From Metopolophium dirhodum (lineage: Eukaryota > Arthropoda > Insecta > Hemiptera > Aphididae), in contig NC_083560.1 of NCBI RefSeq assembly GCF_019925205.1, positions 31,728,270 through 31,792,269 on the forward strand: 64,000 nucleotides of DNA, read 5' to 3'. Shown one piece after another: positions 51,553-64,000 of this stretch. Position 1 is the stretch's first letter. Every line of letters starts with the position of its first letter. The notes under the pieces are model-generated. The model had not been told where the DNA came from. It ran no database searches and saw only the letters and a program-made list of their open reading frames with translations. Made by a program: the position numbers and the translations under genes.

Positions 51553-54500
51553 AAGTACTTTCCCATTATTTTTTAAGTAGGAATTTCGTTGTCTATATAA
51601 TAAGTTAATTTCTAAAAAATGTAACAATCAAAATCTATATTAAAGCATTAAACATTTGTTCACTCTAATCAGAATAAGTCGCTGTTTAGATGGGTTTTTC
51701 GCGGCAGTTTAACTACTATTTTGGGTATTTGAATTGGAACGTTTGATTGGTTATACGATGAAATTTACACAATGTATTATGTAAGTATGACTTTTTATGT
51801 CCTAGAAAACATTCCGTTTTGATACAATTATTATATTATTAGTGATTATAATGTTATAGAAATATTTTAATATGGAAATATGTTTCTGGGGTAGGGAGTA
51901 AGTAATTAAGGATACATTTTAGACAATACTCATAAAAAATCACGACTATTTGTAATGACTTTTTTAAATTGAATAATAAGGGACATGCAAAAGTACTGTC
52001 CCGTTAACTTTTAAGTAGGAATTTCGTTGTCTATATAATAAGTTAATTTCTAAAAAATGTAACAATCAAAATCTATATTAAAGCATTTAACATTTGTTCA
52101 CTCTAGTCAGAATAAGTCGGTGATCAGTTTAGATGGGTTTTTCGCGGCAGTTTAACTACTATTTTGGGTATTTGAATTGGAACGTTTGATTGAATATACG
52201 ATGTCATTTAGACTATGTATTATGTTAGTACGACTTTTTATGTCCTAGAAAACATTCCTTTTTGATACAATTATTATATGATTAGTGATTATAATGTTAT
52301 AGTAATATTTCAATATGGAAATATGTTTCTGGGGTAGGGAGTATGTAATTAAGGATACATTTTAGACAAAACTCATAAAAAATAACAACTATTTTTAATG
52401 ACTTTTTTGAATTGAATAAATAGGGACATGCAAAAGTACTGTCCCGTTAACTTTTAGGTAGGAATGAGGTGTCTATATGCTAAAGTAATTTCTAGAAAAT
52501 GTGACAATCAAAATGAATATTGAAGCATTTAACATTTGTTCACTTTAATCAGAATAAGTCGCTGATCTGTTTAGATGGGTTTTTCGCGGCAGTTTAACTA
52601 CTATTTTGAGTATTGGAGTTGGAACGTTTGACTGAATATACGATGTCATATAGACTATGTATTATGTAAGTATGACTTATTTATGTCCTAGAAAACATTC
52701 CGTTTTGAAAAAATGAAAATATTCATAGGGATTATAATGTTATAGTAATATTTTAATATGGAAATATGTTTCTGGGGTAAGGAGTAGGTAATTAAGGATA
52801 CATTTTAGACAATACTCATAAAAAATAACAACTATTTGTAATGACTTTTTTAAATTGAGTAATTATGGACATGCAAAAGTACTTTCCCATTATTTTTTAG
52901 GTAGGAATAAGCTGTCTATATGCTAAAGTAAGTTCTAAAAAATGTAACAATCAAAATCTATATTGAAGCATTTAACATTTGTTCACTCTAATCAGAATAA
53001 GTCGCTGTTTAGATGAGGTTTTTCGCGGCAGTTTAACTACTATTTTGGGTATTTGAATTGGAACGTTTGATTGGTTATATGATGACATTTACACAATGTA
53101 TTATGTAAGTATGACTTTCTTATGTCCTAGAAAACATTCCGTTTTGAAAAAATGAAAATATTCATAGGGATTATAATGTTATAGTAATATTTTAATATGG
53201 AAATATGTTTCTGGGGTAAGGAATAGGTAATTAAGGATACATTTTAGACAATACTCATAAAAAATAACAACTATTTGTAATGACTTTTTTAAATTGAATA
53301 ATTAAGGACATGCAAAAGTACTTTCCCATTATTTTTTAAGTAGGAATTTCGTTGTCTATATAATAAGTTAATTTCTAAAAAATGTAACAATCAAAATCTA
53401 TATTAAAGCATTTAACATTTGTTCAATCTAATCAGAATAAGTCGCCGATCTGTTTAGATGGGTTATTCGCGGCAGTTTAACTACTATTTTGGTTATTTGA
53501 ATTGGAACGTTTGATTGTTATTACGATGACATTTACACAATGTATTATGTAAGTATGACTTTTTATGTCCTAGAAAACATTCCGTTTTGATAAAATTATT
53601 ATATTATTAGTGATTATAATGTTATAGTAATATTTCAATATGGAAATATGTTTCTGGGGTAGGGAGTATGTAATTAAGGATACATTTTAGACAAAACTCA
53701 TAAAAAATAACAACTATTTTTAATGACTTTTTTGAATTGAATAAATAGGGACATGCAAAAGTACTGTCCCGTTAACTTTTAGGTAGGAATGAGGTGTCTA
53801 TATGCTAAAGTAATTTCTAGAAAATGTGACAATCAAAATGAATATTGAAGCATTTAACATTTGTTCACTTTAATCAGAATAAGTCGCTGATCTGTTTAGA
53901 TGGGTTTTTCGCGGCAGTTTAACTACTATTTTGAGTATTGGAGTTGGAACGTTTGACTGAATATACGATGTCATATAGACTATGTATTATGTAAGTATGA
54001 CTTATTTATGTCCTAGAAAACATTCCGTTTTGAAAAAATGAAAATATTCATAGGGATTATAATGTTATAGTAATATTTTAATATGGAAATATGTTTCTGG
54101 GGTAAGGAGTAGGTAATTAAGGATACATTTTAGACAATACTCATAAAAAATAACAACTATTTGTAATGACTTTTTTAAATTGAGTAATTATGGACATGCA
54201 AAAGTACTTTCCCATTATTTTTTAGGTAGGAATAAGCTGTCTATATGCTAAAGTAAGTTCTAAAAAATGTAACAATCAAAATCTAAATTGAAGCATTTAA
54301 CATTTGTTCACTCTAATCAGAATAAGTCGCTGTTTAAATGGGTTTTTCGCGGCAGTTTAACTACTATTTTGGGTATATGAATTGGAACGTTTGATTGAAT
54401 ATACGATGTCATTTAGACTATGTATTATGTTAGTATGACTTTCTTATGTCCTAGAAAACATTCCGTTTTGAAAAAATGAAAATATTCATAGGGATTATAA

Positions 54501-55078
54501 TGTTATAGTAATATTTTAATATGGAAATATGTTTCTGGGGTAAGGAGTAGATAATTAAGGATACATTTTAGACAAAACTCATAAAAAATAACAACTATTT
54601 GTAATGACTTTTTTAAATTGAATAAATAGGGACATGCAAAAGTACAGTCCCGTTAACTTTTAGGTAGGAATGAGCTGTCTATATGCTAAAGTAAGTTCTA
54701 AAAAATGTAACAATCAAAATCTATATTAAAGCATTTAACATTTGTTCACTCTAATCAGAATAAGTCACTGTTTAGATGGGTTTTTCACGGCAGTTTAACT
54801 ACTATTTTGGGTATTTGAATTGGAACGTTTGATTGGTTATACGATGACATTTACACAATGTATTATGTAAGTATGACTTTCTTATGTCCTAGAAAACATT
54901 CCGTTTTGAAAAAATGAAGATATTATTAGGGATTATAATGTTATAGTAATATTTTAAGATGAAAATATTATTTCCGGGGTAGGGAGTAGGTAATTAAGGA
55001 TACATTTTAGACAATACACATAAAAAATCACAACTATTTGTAATCACTTTTTTAAATTGAATAATTAGGGACATGCAA
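51553..55078 (+). repeat. Right-zone octamer, copy 1 (3526 bp): H-I-J-M'-N-J-K-L
   Basis: Monomers start at 51553 (H), 51991 (I), 52434 (J), 52877 (M', 439 bp), 53316 (N), 53759 (J), 54202 (K) and 54640 (L). M' has ggaataagctg, gatgaggtttttcgcggcag, tatatgatgac and aaggaataggt. L here has ttcacggcag. Confidence 0.86.
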
Positions 55079-57280
55079 AAGTACTTTCCCATTATTTTTT
55101 AAGTAGGAATTTCGTTGTCTATATAATAAGTTAATTTCTAAAAAATGTAACAATCAAAATCTATATTAAAGCATTAAACATTTGTTCACTCTAATCAGAA
55201 TAAGTCGCTGTTTAGATGGGTTTTTCGCGGCAGTTTAACTACTATTTTGGGTATTTGAATTGGAACGTTTGATTGGTTATACGATGAAATTTACACAATG
55301 TATTATGTAAGTATGACTTTTTATGTCCTAGAAAACATTCCGTTTTGATACAATTATTATATTATTAGTGATTATAATGTTATAGAAATATTTTAATATG
55401 GAAATATGTTTCTGGGGTAGGGAGTAAGTAATTAAGGATACATTTTAGACAATACTCATAAAAAATCACGACTATTTGTAATGACTTTTTTAAATTGAAT
55501 AATAAGGGACATGCAAAAGTACTGTCCCGTTAACTTTTAAGTAGGAATTTCGTTGTCTATATAATAAGTTAATTTCTAAAAAATGTAACAATCAAAATCT
55601 ATATTAAAGCATTTAACATTTGTTCACTCTAGTCAGAATAAGTCGGTGATCAGTTTAGATGGGTTTTTCGCGGCAGTTTAAGTACTATTTTGGGTATTTG
55701 AATTGGAACGTTTGATTGAATATACGATGTCATTTAGACTATGTATTATGTTAGTACGACTTTTTATGTCCTAGAAAACATTCCTTTTTGATACAATTAT
55801 TATATGATTAGTGATTATAATGTTATAGTAATATTTCAATATGGAAATATGTTTCTGGGGTAGGGAGTATGTAATTAAGGATACATTTTAGACAAAACTC
55901 ATAAAAAATAACAACTATTTTTAATGACTTTTTTGAATTGAATAAATAGGGACATGCAAAAGTACTGTCCCGTTAACTTTTAGGTAGGAATGAGGTGTCT
56001 ATATGCTAAAGTAATTTCTAGAAAATGTGACAATCAAAATGAATATTGAAGCATTTAACATTTGTTCACTTTAATCAGAATAAGTCGCTGATCTGTTTAG
56101 ATGGGTTTTTCGCGGCAGTTTAACTACTATTTTGAGTATTGGAGTTGGAACGTTTGACTGAATATACGATGTCATATAGACTATGTATTATGTAAGTATG
56201 ACTTATTTATGTCCTAGAAAACATTCCGTTTTGAAAAAATGAAAATATTCATAGGGATTATAATGTTATAGTAATATTTTAATATGGAAATATGTTTCTG
56301 GGGTAAGGAGTAGGTAATTAAGGATACATTTTAGACAATACTCATAAAAAATAACAACTATTTGTAATGACTTTTTTAAATTGAGTAATTATGGACATGC
56401 AAAAGTACTTTCCCATTATTTTTTAGGTAGGAATAAGCTGTCTATATGCTAAAGTAAGTTCTAAAAAATGTAACAATCAAAATCTATATTGAAGCATTTA
56501 ACATTTGTTCACTCTAATCAGAATAAGTCGCTGTTTAGATGAGGTTTTTCGCGGCAGTTTAACTACTATTTTGGGTATATGAATTGGAACGTTTGATTGA
56601 ATATACGATGTCATTTAGACTATGTATTATGTTAGTATGACTTTCTTATGTCCTAGAAAACATTCCGTTTTGAAAAAATGAAAATATTCATAGGGATTAT
56701 AATGTTATAGTAATATTTTAATATGGAAATATGTTTCTGGGGTAAGGAGTAGATAATTAAGGATACATTTTAGACAAAACTCATAAAAAATAACAACTAT
56801 TTGTAATGACTTTTTTAAATTGAATAAATAGGGACATGCAAAAGTACAGTCCCGTTAACTTTTAGGTAGGAATGAGCTGTCTATATGCTAAAGTAAGTTC
56901 TAAAAAATGTAACAATCAAAATCTATATTAAAGCATTTAACATTTGTTCACTCTAATCAGAATAAGTCACTGTTTAGATGGGTTTTTCGCGGCAGTTTAA
57001 CTACTATTTTGGGTATTTGAATTGGAACGTTTGATTGGTTATACGATGACATTTACACAATGTATTATGTAAGTATGACTTTCTTATGTCCTAGAAAACA
57101 TTCCGTTTTGAAAAAATGAAGATATTATTAGGGATTATAATGTTATAGTAATATTTTAAGATGAAAATATTATTTCCGGGGTAGGGAGTAGGTAATTAAG
57201 GATACATTTTAGACAATACACATAAAAAATCACAACTATTTGTAATCACTTTTTTAAATTGAATAATTAGGGACATGCAA
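55079..57280 (+). repeat. Shortened right-zone unit (2202 bp): H-I-J-K'-L
   Basis: Monomers start at 55079 (H), 55517 (I), 55960 (J), 56403 (K', 439 bp) and 56842 (L). K' combines the M' head (tattgaagc, gatgaggttttt) with the K body (gggtatatgaatt, gagtagataatt), exactly what recombination between M' and K would leave after removing M'/N/J/K material. I has a private gtttaagtac. Confidence 0.86.
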
Positions 57281-60200
57281 AAGTACTTTCCCATTATTTT
57301 TTAAGTAGGAATTTCGTTGTCTATATAATAAGTTAATTTCTAAAAAATGTAACAATCAAAATCTATATTAAAGCATTAAACATTTGTTCACTCTAATCAG
57401 AATAAGTCGCTGTTTAGATGGGTTTTTCGCGGCAGTTTAACTACTATTTTGGGTATTTGAATTGGAACGTTTGATTGGTTATACGATGAAATTTACACAA
57501 TGTATTATGTAAGTATGACTTTTTATGTCCTAGAAAACATTCCGTTTTGATACAATTATTATATTATTAGTGATTATAATGTTATAGAAATATTTTAATA
57601 TGGAAATATGTTTCTGGGGTAGGGAGTAAGTAATTAAGGATACATTTTAGACAATACTCATAAAAAATCACGACTATTTGTAATGACTTTTTTAAATTGA
57701 ATAATAAGGGACATGCAAAAGTACTGTCCCGTTAACTTTTAAGTAGGAATTTCGTTGTCTATATAATAAGTTAATTTCTAAAAAATGTAACAATCAAAAT
57801 CTATATTAAAGCATTTAACATTTGTTCACTCTAGTCAGAATAAGTCGGTGATCAGTTTAGATGGGTTTTTCGCGGCAGTTTAACTACTATTTTGGGTATT
57901 TGAATTGGAACGTTTGATTGAATATACGATGTCATTTAGACTATGTATTATGTTAGTACGACTTTTTATGTCCTACAAAACATTCCTTTTTGATACAATT
58001 ATTATATGATTAGTGATTATAATGTTATAGTAATATTTCAATATGGAAATATGTTTCTGGGGTAGGGAGTATGTAATTAAGGATACATTTTAGACAAAAC
58101 TCATAAAAAATAACAACTATTTTTAATGACTTTTTTGAATTGAATAAATAGGGACATGCAAAAGTACTGTCCCGTTAACTTTTAGGTAGGAATGAGGTGT
58201 CTATATGCTAAAGTAATTTCTAGAAAATGTGACAATCAAAATGAATATTGAAGCATTTAACATTTGTTCACTTTAATCAGAATAAGTCGCTGATCTGTTT
58301 AGATGGGTTTTTCGCGGCAGTTTAACTACTATTTTGAGTATTGGAGTTGGAACGTTTGACTGAATATACGATGTCATATAGACTATGTATTATGTAAGTA
58401 TGACTTATTTATGTCCTAGAAAACATTCCGTTTTGAAAAAATGAAAATATTCATAGGGATTATAATGTTATAGTAATATTTTAATATGGAAATATGTTTC
58501 TGGGGTAAGGAGTAGGTAATTAAGGATACATTTTAGACAATACTCATAAAAAATAACAACTATTTGTAATGACTTTTTTAAATTGAGTAATTATGGACAT
58601 GCAAAAGTACTTTCCCATTATTTTTTAGGTAGGAATAAGCTGTCTATATGCTAAAGTAAGTTCTAAAAAATGTAACAATCAAAATCTATATTGAAGCATT
58701 TAACATTTGTTCACTCTAATCAGAATAAGTCGCTGTTTGGATGGGTTTTTCGCGGCAGTTTAGCTACTATTTTGGGTATTTGAATTGGAACGTTTGATTG
58801 AATATACGATGTCATTTAGACTATGTATTATGTAAGTATGACTTTCTTATGTCCTAGAAAACATTCCGTTTTGAAAAAATGAAAATATTCATAGGGATTA
58901 TAATGTTATAGTAATATTTTAATATGGAAATATGTTTCTGGGGTAAGGAATAGGTAATTAAGGATACATTTTAGACAATACTCATAAAAAATAACAACTA
59001 TTTGTAATGACTTTTTTAAATTGAATAATTAAGGACATGCAAAAGTACTTTCCCATTATTTTTTAAGTAGGAATTTCGTTGTCTATATAATAAGTTAATT
59101 TCTAAAAAATGTAACAATCAAAATCTATATTAAAGCATTTAACATTTGTTCAATCTAATCAGAATAAGTCGCCGATCTGTTTAGATGGGTTATTCGCGGC
59201 AGTTTAACTACTATTTTGGTTATTTGAATTGGAACGTTTGATTGTTATTACGATGACATTTACACAATGTATTATGTAAGTATGACTTTTTATGTCCTAG
59301 AAAACATTCCGTTTTGATAAAATTATTATATTATTAGTGATTATAATGTTATAGTAATATTTCAATATGGAAATATGTTTCTGGGGTAGGGAGTATGTAA
59401 TTAAGGATACATTTTAGACAAAACTCATAAAAAATAACAACTATTTTTAATGACTTTTTTGAATTGAATAAATAGGGACATGCAAAAGTACTGTCCCGTT
59501 AACTTTTAGGTAGGAATGAGGTGTCTATATGCTAAAGTAATTTCTAGAAAATGTGACAATCAAAATGAATATTGAAGCATTTAACATTTGTTCACTTTAA
59601 TCAGAATAAGTCGCTGATCTGTTTAGATGGGTTTTTCGCGGCAGTTTAACTACTATTTTGAGTATTGGAGTTGGAACGTTTGACTGAATATACGATGTCA
59701 TATAGACTATGTATTATGTAAGTATGACTTATTTATGTCCTAGAAAACATTCCGTTTTGAAAAAATGAAAATATTCATAGGGATTATAATGTTATAGTAA
59801 TATTTTAATATGGAAATATGTTTCTGGGGTAAGGAGTAGGTAATTAAGGATACATTTTAGAAAATACTCATAAAAAATAACAACTATTTGTAATGACTTT
59901 TTTAAATTGAGTAATTATGGACATGCAAAAGTACTTTCCCATTATTTTTTAGGTAGGAATAAGCTGTCTATATGCTAAAGTAAGTTCTAAAAAATGTAAC
60001 AATCAAAATCTATATTGAAGCATTTAACATTTGTTCACTCTAATCAGAATAAGTCGCTGTTTAAATGGGTTTTTCGCGGCAGTTTAACTACTATTTTGGG
60101 TATATGAATTGGAACGTTTGATTGAATATACGATGTCATTTAGACTATGTATTATGTTAGTATGACTTTCTTATGTCCTAGAAAACATTCCGTTTTGAAA

Positions 60201-60804
60201 AAATGAAAATATTCATAGGGATTATAATGTTATAGTAATATTTTAATATGGAAATATGTTTCTGGGGTAAGGAGTAGATAATTAAGGATACATTTTAGAC
60301 AAAACTCATAAAAAATAACAACTATTTGTAATGACTTTTTTAAATTGAATAAATAGGGACATGCAAAAGTACAGTCCCGTTAACTTTTAGGTAGGAATGA
60401 GCTGTCTATATGCTAAAGTAAGTTCTAAAAAATGTAACAATCAAAATCTATATTAAAGCATTTAACATTTGTTCACTCTAATCAGAATAAGTCACTGTTT
60501 AGATGGGTTTTTCGCGGCAGTTTAACTACTATTTTGGGTATTTGAATTGGAACGTTTGATTGGTTATACGATGACATTTACACAATGTATTATGTAAGTA
60601 TGACTTTCTTATGTCCTAGAAAACATTCCGTTTTGAAAAAATGAAAATATTCATAGGGATTATAATGTTATAGTAATATTTTAATATGGAAATATGTTTC
60701 TGGGGTAAGGAATAGGTAATTAAGGATACATTTTAGACAATACTCATAAAAAATAACAACTATTTGTAATGACTTTTTTAAATTGAATAATTAAGGACAT
60801 GCAA
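57281..60804 (+). repeat. Right-zone octamer, copy 2 (3524 bp)
   Basis: Monomers start at 57281 (H), 57719 (I), 58162 (J), 58605 (438 bp), 59043 (N), 59486 (J), 59929 (K) and 60367 (438 bp). The 58605 monomer has a K/M-like head, then A-like gtttggatggg and gtttagctac, and an M' tail. The last one has an L head (acagtccc, gtcactg) but an M' tail (aaggaataggt, attaagg). I has a private tcctacaaaac, and J at 59486 has tagaaaatactc. Confidence 0.85.
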
Positions 60805-63800
60805 AAGTACTTTCCCATTATTTTTTAAGTAGGAATTTCGTTGTCTATATAATAAGTTAATTTCTAAAAAATGTAACAATCAAAATCTATATTAAAGCAT
60901 TAAACATTTGTTCACTCTAATCAGAATAAGTCGCTGTTTAGATGGGTTTTTCGCGGCAGTTTAACTACTATTTTGGGTATTTGAATTGGAACGTTTGATT
61001 GGTTATACGATGAAATTTACACAATGTATTATGTAAGTATGACTTTTTATGTCCTAGAAAACATTCCGTTTTGATACAATTATTATATTATTAGTGATTA
61101 TAATGTTATAGAAATATTTTAATATGGAAATATGTTTCTGGGGTAGGGAGTAAGTAATTAAGGATACATTTTAGACAATACTCATAAAAAATCACGACTA
61201 TTTGTAATGACTTTTTTAAATTGAATAATAAGGGACATGCAAAAGTACTGTCCCGTTAACTTTTAAGTAGGAATTTCGTTGTCTATATAATAAGTTAATT
61301 TCTAAAAAATGTAACAATCAAAATCTATATTAAAGCATTTAACATTTGTTCACTCTAGTCAGAATAAGTCGGTGATCAGTTTAGATGGGTTTTTCGCGGC
61401 AGTTTAACTACTATTTTGGGTATTTGAATTGGAACGTTTGATTGAATATACGATGTCATTTAGACTATGTATTATGTTAGTACGACTTTTTATGTCCTAG
61501 AAAACATTCCTTTTTGATACAATTATTATATGATTAGTGATTATAATGTTATAGTAATATTTCAATATGGAAATATGTTTCTGGGGTAGGGAGTATGTAA
61601 TTAAGGATACATTTTAGACAAAACTCATAAAAAATAACAACTATTTTTAATGACTTTTTTGAATTGAATAAATAGGGACATGCAAAAGTACTGTCCCGTT
61701 AACTTTTAGGTAGGAATGAGGTGTCTATATGCTAAAGTAATTTCTAGAAAATGTGACAATCAAAATGAATATTGAAGCATTTAACATTTGTTCACTTTAA
61801 TCAGAATAAGTCGCTGATCTGTTTAGATGGGTTTTTCGCGGCAGTTTAACTACTATTTTGAGTATTGGAGTTGGAACGTTTGACTGAATATACGATGTCA
61901 TATAGACTATGTATTATGTAAGTATGACTTATTTATGTCCTAGAAAACATTCCGTTTTGAAAAAATGAAAATATTCATAGGGATTATAATGTTATAGTAA
62001 TATTTTAATATGGAAATATGTTTCTGGGGTAAGGAGTAGGTAATTAAGGATACATTTTAGACAATACTCATAAAAAATAACAACTATTTGTAATGACTTT
62101 TTTAAATTGAGTAATTATGGACATGCAAAAGTACTTTCCCATTATTTTTTAGGTAGGAATAAGCTGTCTATATGCTAAAGTAAGTTCTAAAAAATGTAAC
62201 AATCAAAATCTATATTGAAGCATTTAACATTTGTTCACTCTAATCAGAATAAGTCGCTGTTTAGATGAGGTTTTTCGCGGCAGTTTAACTACTATTTTGG
62301 GTATTTGAATTGGAACGTTTGATTGGTTATATGATGACATTTACACAATGTATTATGTAAGTATGACTTTCTTATGTCCTAGAAAACATTCCGTTTTGAA
62401 AAAATGAAAATATTCATAGGGATTATAATGTTATAGTAATATTTTAATATGGAAATATGTTTCTGGGGTAAGGAATAGGTAATTAAGGATACATTTTAGA
62501 CAATACTCATAAAAAATAACAACTATTTGTAATGACTTTTTTAAATTGAATAATTAAGGACATGCAAAAGTACTTTCCCATTATTTTTTAAGTAGGAATT
62601 TCGTTGTCTATATAATAAGTTAATTTCTAAAAAATGTAACAATCAAAATCTATATTAAAGCATTTAACATTTGTTCAATCTAATCAGAATAAGTCGCCGA
62701 TCTGTTTAGATGGGTTATTCGCGGCAGTTTAACTACTATTTTGGTTATTTGAATTGGAACGTTTGATTGTTATTACGATGACATTTACACAATGTATTAT
62801 GTAAGTATGACTTTTTATGTCCTAGAAAACATTCCGTTTTGATAAAATTATTATATTATTAGTGATTATAATGTTATAGTAATATTTCAATATGGAAATA
62901 TGTTTCTGGGGTAGGGAGTATGTAATTAAGGATACATTTTAGACAAAACTCATAAAAAATAACAACTATTTTTAATGACTTTTTTGAATTGAATAAATAG
63001 GGACATGCAAAAGTACTGTCCCGTTAACTTTTAGGTAGGAATGAGGTGTCTATATGCTAAAGTAATTTCTAGAAAATGTGACAATCAAAATGAATATTGA
63101 AGCATTTAACATTTGTTCACTTTAATCAGAATAAGTCGCTGATCTGTTTAGATGGGTTTTTCGCGGCAGTTTAACTACTATTTTGAGTATTGGAGTTGGA
63201 ACGTTTGACTGAATATACGATGTCATATAGATTATGTATTATGTAAGTATGACTTATTTATGTCCTAGAAAACATTCCGTTTTGAAAAAATGAAAATATT
63301 CATAGGGATTATAATGTTATAGTAATATTTTAATATGGAAATATGTTTCTGGGGTAAGGAGTAGGTAATTAAGGATACATTTTAGAAAATACTCATAAAA
63401 AATAACAACTATTTGTAATGACTTTTTTAAATTGAGTAATTATGGACATGCAAAAGTACTTTCCCATTATTTTTTAGGTAGGAATAAGCTGTCTATATGC
63501 TAAAGTAAGTTCTAAAAAATGTAACAATCAAAATCTATATTGAAGCATTTAACATTTGTTCACTCTAATCAGAATAAGTCGCTGTTTAGATGGGTTTTTC
63601 GCGGCAGTTTAGCTACTATTTTGGGTATTTGAATTGGAACGTTTGACTGAATATACGATGTCATATAGATTATGTATTATGTAAGTATGACTTATTTATG
63701 TCCTAGAAAACATTCCGTTTTGAAAAAATGAAAATATTCATAGGGATTATAATGTTATAGTAATATTTTAATATGGAAATATGTTTCTGGGGTAAGGAGT

Positions 63801-63891
63801 AGGTAATTAAGGATACATTTTAGACAATACTCATAAAAAATAACAACTATTTGTAATGACTTTTTTAAATTGAGTAATTATGGACATGCAA
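60805..63891 (+). repeat. Right-zone octamer, copy 3, seven monomers seen: H-I-J-M'-N-J-K/J
   Basis: Monomers start at 60805 (H), 61243 (I), 61686 (J), 62129 (M', with tatatgatgac), 62568 (N), 63011 (J, with tatagattatg and tagaaaatactc) and 63454 (438 bp). The last has a K head, an A-like centre (gtttagctac) and a J tail that repeats the private tatagattatg, so it was made by exchange with the adjacent J. Confidence 0.85.
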
Positions 63892-64000
63892 AAGTACTTT
63901 CCCATTATTTTTTAGGTAGGAATAAGCTGTCTATATGCTAAAGTAAGTTCTAAAAAATGTAACAATCAAAATCTATATTGAAGCATTTAACATTTGTTCA
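63892..64000 (+). repeat. Partial monomer at the right edge
   Basis: The first 109 bases of a monomer with the K/M'-type head (tttcccattattttttagg, ggaataagctg, tattgaagc). It is cut by the window edge inside the invariant catttgttca block, so the array continues to the right. Confidence 0.95.

Larger units (their letters stand above)
1..64000 (+). repeat. Satellite DNA array, ~440-bp monomer, 145 full copies plus one partial
   Basis: The whole window is one uninterrupted tandem array. The anchor aagtac (usually preceded by catgcaaa) recurs at 1, 446, 888, 1333, 1776, 2221 and on to 63892, giving 145 complete monomers averaging 440.6 bp. Every monomer is in the same orientation. Common blocks in order are: tttcgttg or a variant near position 32; a TATA-like AT stretch near 42; gcatttaacatttg near 93; gtcgctg near 126; ttcgcggcag near 146; ggaacgtttga near 184; acgatgacattt or a variant near 203; ctagaaaacattccg near 250; attataatgttatag near 292; a G-run near 335; actcataaaaaat near 376; and gggacatgc just before the next anchor. 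G+C is about 26% (hand count of 420 bases). Stop codons are dense in every frame I inspected on both strands, so I call no gene. The array runs off both edges. Confidence 0.98.
51110..64000 (+). repeat. Right zone: eight-monomer higher-order repeat of ~3.52 kb
   Basis: After one G monomer the zone cycles from H to H: starts at 51553, 55079, 57281 and 60805. Full cycles read H-I-J-M'-N-J-K-L. J occurs twice per cycle. N (443 bp) is specific to this zone: ttcaatctaatc, gtcgccgatctg, ggttattcgcgg, ggttatttgaatt, gattgttattacg, gataaaatt, ending like I (atttcaatatgg, ttgaattgaataaatag). A, C, D, E and F are not used as whole monomers here, although A-like tracts occur in 58605-59042 and in the body of 63454-63891. 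Confidence 0.87.

Noticed and set aside
1..64000. CRISPR-like regular repeat
   Set aside because: The repeat is about 440 bp with no unique spacers and no cas genes; adjacent monomers are homologous along their whole length.
1..64000. Protein-coding genes or a repeat protein
   Set aside because: taa, tag and their reverse complements recur many times per monomer in all frames I inspected, for example in the ataataagttaatttctaa block, and monomer lengths of 437, 443 and 445 shift the frame. No long open frame is plausible.
1..64000. rDNA spacer or 5S cluster repeats
   Set aside because: No rRNA-like conserved GC-richer segment or internal control region is visible in any monomer; the unit is AT-rich throughout.
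1..64000. Transposon or MITE origin of the monomer
   Set aside because: I found no terminal inverted repeats, target-site duplication or coding remnant at the monomer ends; the only end dyad is six bases and depends on haplotype.
1..64000. An unusual gene system hidden in the window
   Set aside because: Both strands contain only the satellite; the notable content is the higher-order structure and recombination history, not a gene cluster.

Overview
The window is satellite DNA from end to end. It holds 145 complete head-to-tail copies, plus one partial copy, of an AT-rich monomer of about 440 bp. All copies lie in the same orientation. I place the monomer start at the motif aagtac, which begins at base 1 and recurs at 446, 888, 1333 and so on to 63892. 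Complete monomers average 440.6 bp and almost all are 437-445 bp; one is 415 bp because of a 23-bp deletion. I see no gene, RNA gene, transposon, inverted segment or unique spacer. Both window edges cut the array, so its true length is unknown. A hand count of 27361-27780 gives about 26% G+C, more G than C on the + strand (68 G, 40 C), and CpG near expectation (7 seen, about 6.5 expected).

The organism is a eukaryote with a large, homogenised satellite array of a centromeric or pericentromeric heterochromatin kind. I do not recognise the satellite family and cannot name the species. The lack of CpG depletion argues mildly against heavy germline methylation and would suit many invertebrates, but this is weak.

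The array has three zones, distinguished by linked variants (haplotypes) that I label with letters. Left zone, 1 to about 12.3 kb: older, longer monomers P, Q, R, S and T (mostly 442-445 bp), with a recurring four-monomer unit P-Q-S-T of 1775 bp. Central zone, about 12.3-51.1 kb: monomers A-F in a six-monomer higher-order repeat (2639 bp) with many shortened or stuttered versions, interrupted by islands of G-H-I-J-K. Right zone, 51.1-64 kb: an eight-monomer unit H-I-J-M'-N-J-K-L of about 3.52 kb, with one five-monomer version. The left and right zones share related haplotypes (T with J, Q with N, an L-M pair) that are rare in the centre. This suggests a younger A-F core expanded inside an older array.

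The clearest event is a segmental duplication of about 10.4 kb: roughly 22.50-32.86 kb is repeated at 33.94-44.29 kb, and the two copies share at least five private point variants at a constant offset. Other signs of unequal exchange and conversion are chimeric monomers, dimer stutters (D-E, E-F, B-C), a 5-bp presence/absence variant and the 23-bp deletion. Invariant short dyads and a G-run motif in nearly every monomer are the main sequence-level candidates for function. Boundaries were counted by hand from the anchor motif; haplotype assignments come from reading diagnostic variants, not from alignment software.
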